DNA of 6,460 bases from Acidobacteriota bacterium (GTDB lineage: Bacteria; Acidobacteriota; Thermoanaerobaculia; Multivoradales; JAHEKO01), in contig JAHEKO010000124.1 of NCBI GenBank assembly GCA_024638355.1, positions 1 to 6,460 on the forward strand. The letters run 5' to 3'. The position numbers and the translations under genes are program-made. This document shows, one piece after another, positions 5,433-6,460 of the stretch. Numbering within the stretch: position 1 is the stretch's first letter; each line of letters starts with the position of its first letter. Below the pieces are notes generated by a model. The model was given only the letters and a program-made list of their open reading frames with translations. It had not been told where the DNA came from and did not search any database.

Positions 5433-6460
5433 ATGACCCGCGGCCGCGCCCTCTTCGCCATCGTCTCGATCCTGGTGATCTTCGGAATCGCTTCGGGCAC
5501 CTTCGCCCGCGCCGTCACCCGCGACGAGGCCGAGGAGGATTCGCTCTACAAGAGCCTGTCGGTCTTCACCGAAGTGCTCAACCTGATACGGCGCGCCTAC
5601 GTCGAGGAGACGTCCGTCGACGTCCTCTTCGCCGGCGCGCTCGACGGCACCACCGACGCGCTCGACTCGATGTCGACGTTCGTTCCCTCCACCGAGGTCG
5701 AGCGCTATCGACGGGCCCGCGAGATCGGGGTACGGCACAGCGGAGTGGCGCTGGTCAAGGAGCGCGGCATCGCGTACGTTCTGGCGGTGGCGCCGGGCAG
5801 CCCCGGTGAGGATGTCGGGCTGCAGCGCGGCGATGCGATCGCTCAGATCGACGGCCGTCGCACCCGGCGCATGCCGCTCTGGGAGATCCAGACCCTCTTC
5901 GCCGGCGAGCCCGGGACCGAGCTCGAGCTCGAGGTCATCCGCCGTGGCCAGAGCGAGGAGAAGACGCTGACTCTCCAACCCTTCACTCCCCGGGAGCCCG
6001 CGGTGGAGCTCCAGGATGGCCTTCCGGTGCTGCGCCTGTCCCGCTTCTCGCCCGACACGGTCGCCGCCGTCGCGCGACTGCTGGAGGAGCTGGCGGCCGA
6101 GGGGGCCGCAGGATTGCTGCTCGATGTGCGCGGCATCGCGGGCGGCTCGAGCGAGGCCGCCTACGGTGTGGCCGACCTCTTCGTCGACGGCAAGCTGGGC
6201 GGACTGATGAGCCGCTCCGAGGTGGTCGAGACGTTCACCGACGAGCGGCCGCGGCTCTGGGAGGGGACGCTGGTAGTGCTGGTCGACCGCGCCACCCAGG
6301 GACCGAGCGAGATCCTCGCCGCGATCCTGCAGCAGTCGGGCGTGGCCGAGCTGGTCGGCGAGCCGACGTTCGGACACGCCGGGCGCCAGAGAGCCGTCGC
6401 GCTCTCGACCGGCGGCGAGCTCTTTCTCACCGACGCCTTCTACACCGGGCCCGACGAGGC
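5433..6460 (+). CDS. PDZ/S41 family protein (C-terminal processing peptidase-like), predicted catalytically inactive; runs off right edge
   Basis: Reading from ATG at 5433 gives 342 full codons with no stop before the window ends. Residues 7-27 form a hydrophobic signal peptide or anchor, so the body should lie outside the cytoplasm. Residues 40-92 are the usual helical lead-in, about 98-182 a PDZ domain (HSGVALV, VAPGSPGEDVGLQRGDAIAQIDG), and about 195 onward the S41 core (LLLDVRGIAGG 228-238, VVLVDRATQGPSEI 281-294, VGEPTFGHAGRQ 308-319). S41 peptidases such as Prc and CtpA/CtpB trim or degrade proteins from C-terminal tails using a Ser/Lys pair. Aligned without gaps to E. coli Prc from SEI to FGK, the catalytic Ser452 position is Gly290 and the Lys477 position is His315. 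The Gln four residues after the Lys (Gln338 in CtpB) is kept as Gln319. Proteolysis by the standard mechanism is therefore unlikely. No upstream in-frame start codon is visible and the ribosome site is weak. Confidence 0.88.
   Translation, partial: MTRGRALFAIVSILVIFGIASGTFARAVTRDEAEEDSLYKSLSVFTEVLNLIRRAYVEETSVDVLFAGALDGTTDALDSMSTFVPSTEVERYRRAREIGVRHSGVALVKERGIAYVLAVAPGSPGEDVGLQRGDAIAQIDGRRTRRMPLWEIQTLFAGEPGTELELEVIRRGQSEEKTLTLQPFTPREPAVELQDGLPVLRLSRFSPDTVAAVARLLEELAAEGAAGLLLDVRGIAGGSSEAAYGVADLFVDGKLGGLMSRSEVVETFTDERPRLWEGTLVVLVDRATQGPSEILAAILQQSGVAELVGEPTFGHAGRQRAVALSTGGELFLTDAFYTGPDE

Noticed and set aside
5917..5934. A short repeat of GAGCTC units inside the S41-like gene
   Set aside because: It encodes alternating Glu/Leu residues in the strand at the end of the PDZ domain and reflects preferred codons, not a functional DNA repeat.
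5358..6377. A 339-codon minus-strand frame antisense to the S41-like gene
   Set aside because: The plus-strand frame encodes a signal segment, PDZ domain and S41 core. The antisense frame shows no family motif and exists because stop codons are rare in this composition.
6291..6460. The possibility that the S41-like gene is a decayed pseudogene
   Set aside because: The frame is open throughout with normal codon use, and residues around the lost catalytic pair are conserved. That fits a maintained non-catalytic protein better than decay, although the 3' end is not visible.

Overview
The window is a GC-rich piece of a bacterial chromosome with tightly packed genes. Codon third positions are overwhelmingly G or C, and that is why long antisense shadow ORFs occur behind most genes. 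All seven genes I can support are ordinary chromosomal families, and I see no tRNA, rRNA, CRISPR array, insertion sequence or phage gene. The mix would fit a soil or sediment heterotroph: glutaryl-CoA-dehydrogenase-type enzyme, class II fructose bisphosphatase, RsbW/RsbV partner-switching pair, peptide-type solute-binding lipoprotein, and a PDZ/S41 protein with an altered active site. My best guess is Acidobacteriota or a deltaproteobacterial-type lineage. No marker gene in the window decides this.

Layout. Bases 1-2020 are a minus-strand two-gene unit. An acyl-CoA dehydrogenase of the glutaryl-CoA dehydrogenase group (TTG start with a textbook Shine-Dalgarno) is followed after 2 bases by glpX, which runs off the left edge. 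A 44-base divergent gap holds AT-rich -10-like elements. Bases 2065-3783 are a plus-strand run of three genes: a CPBP/CAAX-type intramembrane metalloprotease, an RsbW-like HATPase anti-sigma factor or kinase, and, 2 bases later, its RsbV-like STAS antagonist. No sigma factor gene or PP2C phosphatase gene lies in the window.

That run meets, stop to stop across 39 bases, a minus-strand family 5 solute-binding lipoprotein (3823-5361). This gene has a GTG start and no visible Shine-Dalgarno. Across a 71-base divergent gap, a plus-strand S41/PDZ protein begins at 5433 and runs off the right edge. There is no gene-free stretch longer than 300 bases.

The most notable observation is in this last gene. 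It aligns without gaps to the active-site region of C-terminal processing peptidases, but the catalytic Ser is Gly and the catalytic Lys is His, so it is probably a non-proteolytic relative. The rest is sensible housekeeping: the left operon joins an acyl-CoA oxidation step to the gluconeogenic phosphatase, and the central run is a regulatory partner switch placed behind a membrane protease. I found no clear-cut undescribed system. The candidates worth checking are the S41 pseudo-peptidase and the CPBP-RsbW-RsbV unit.
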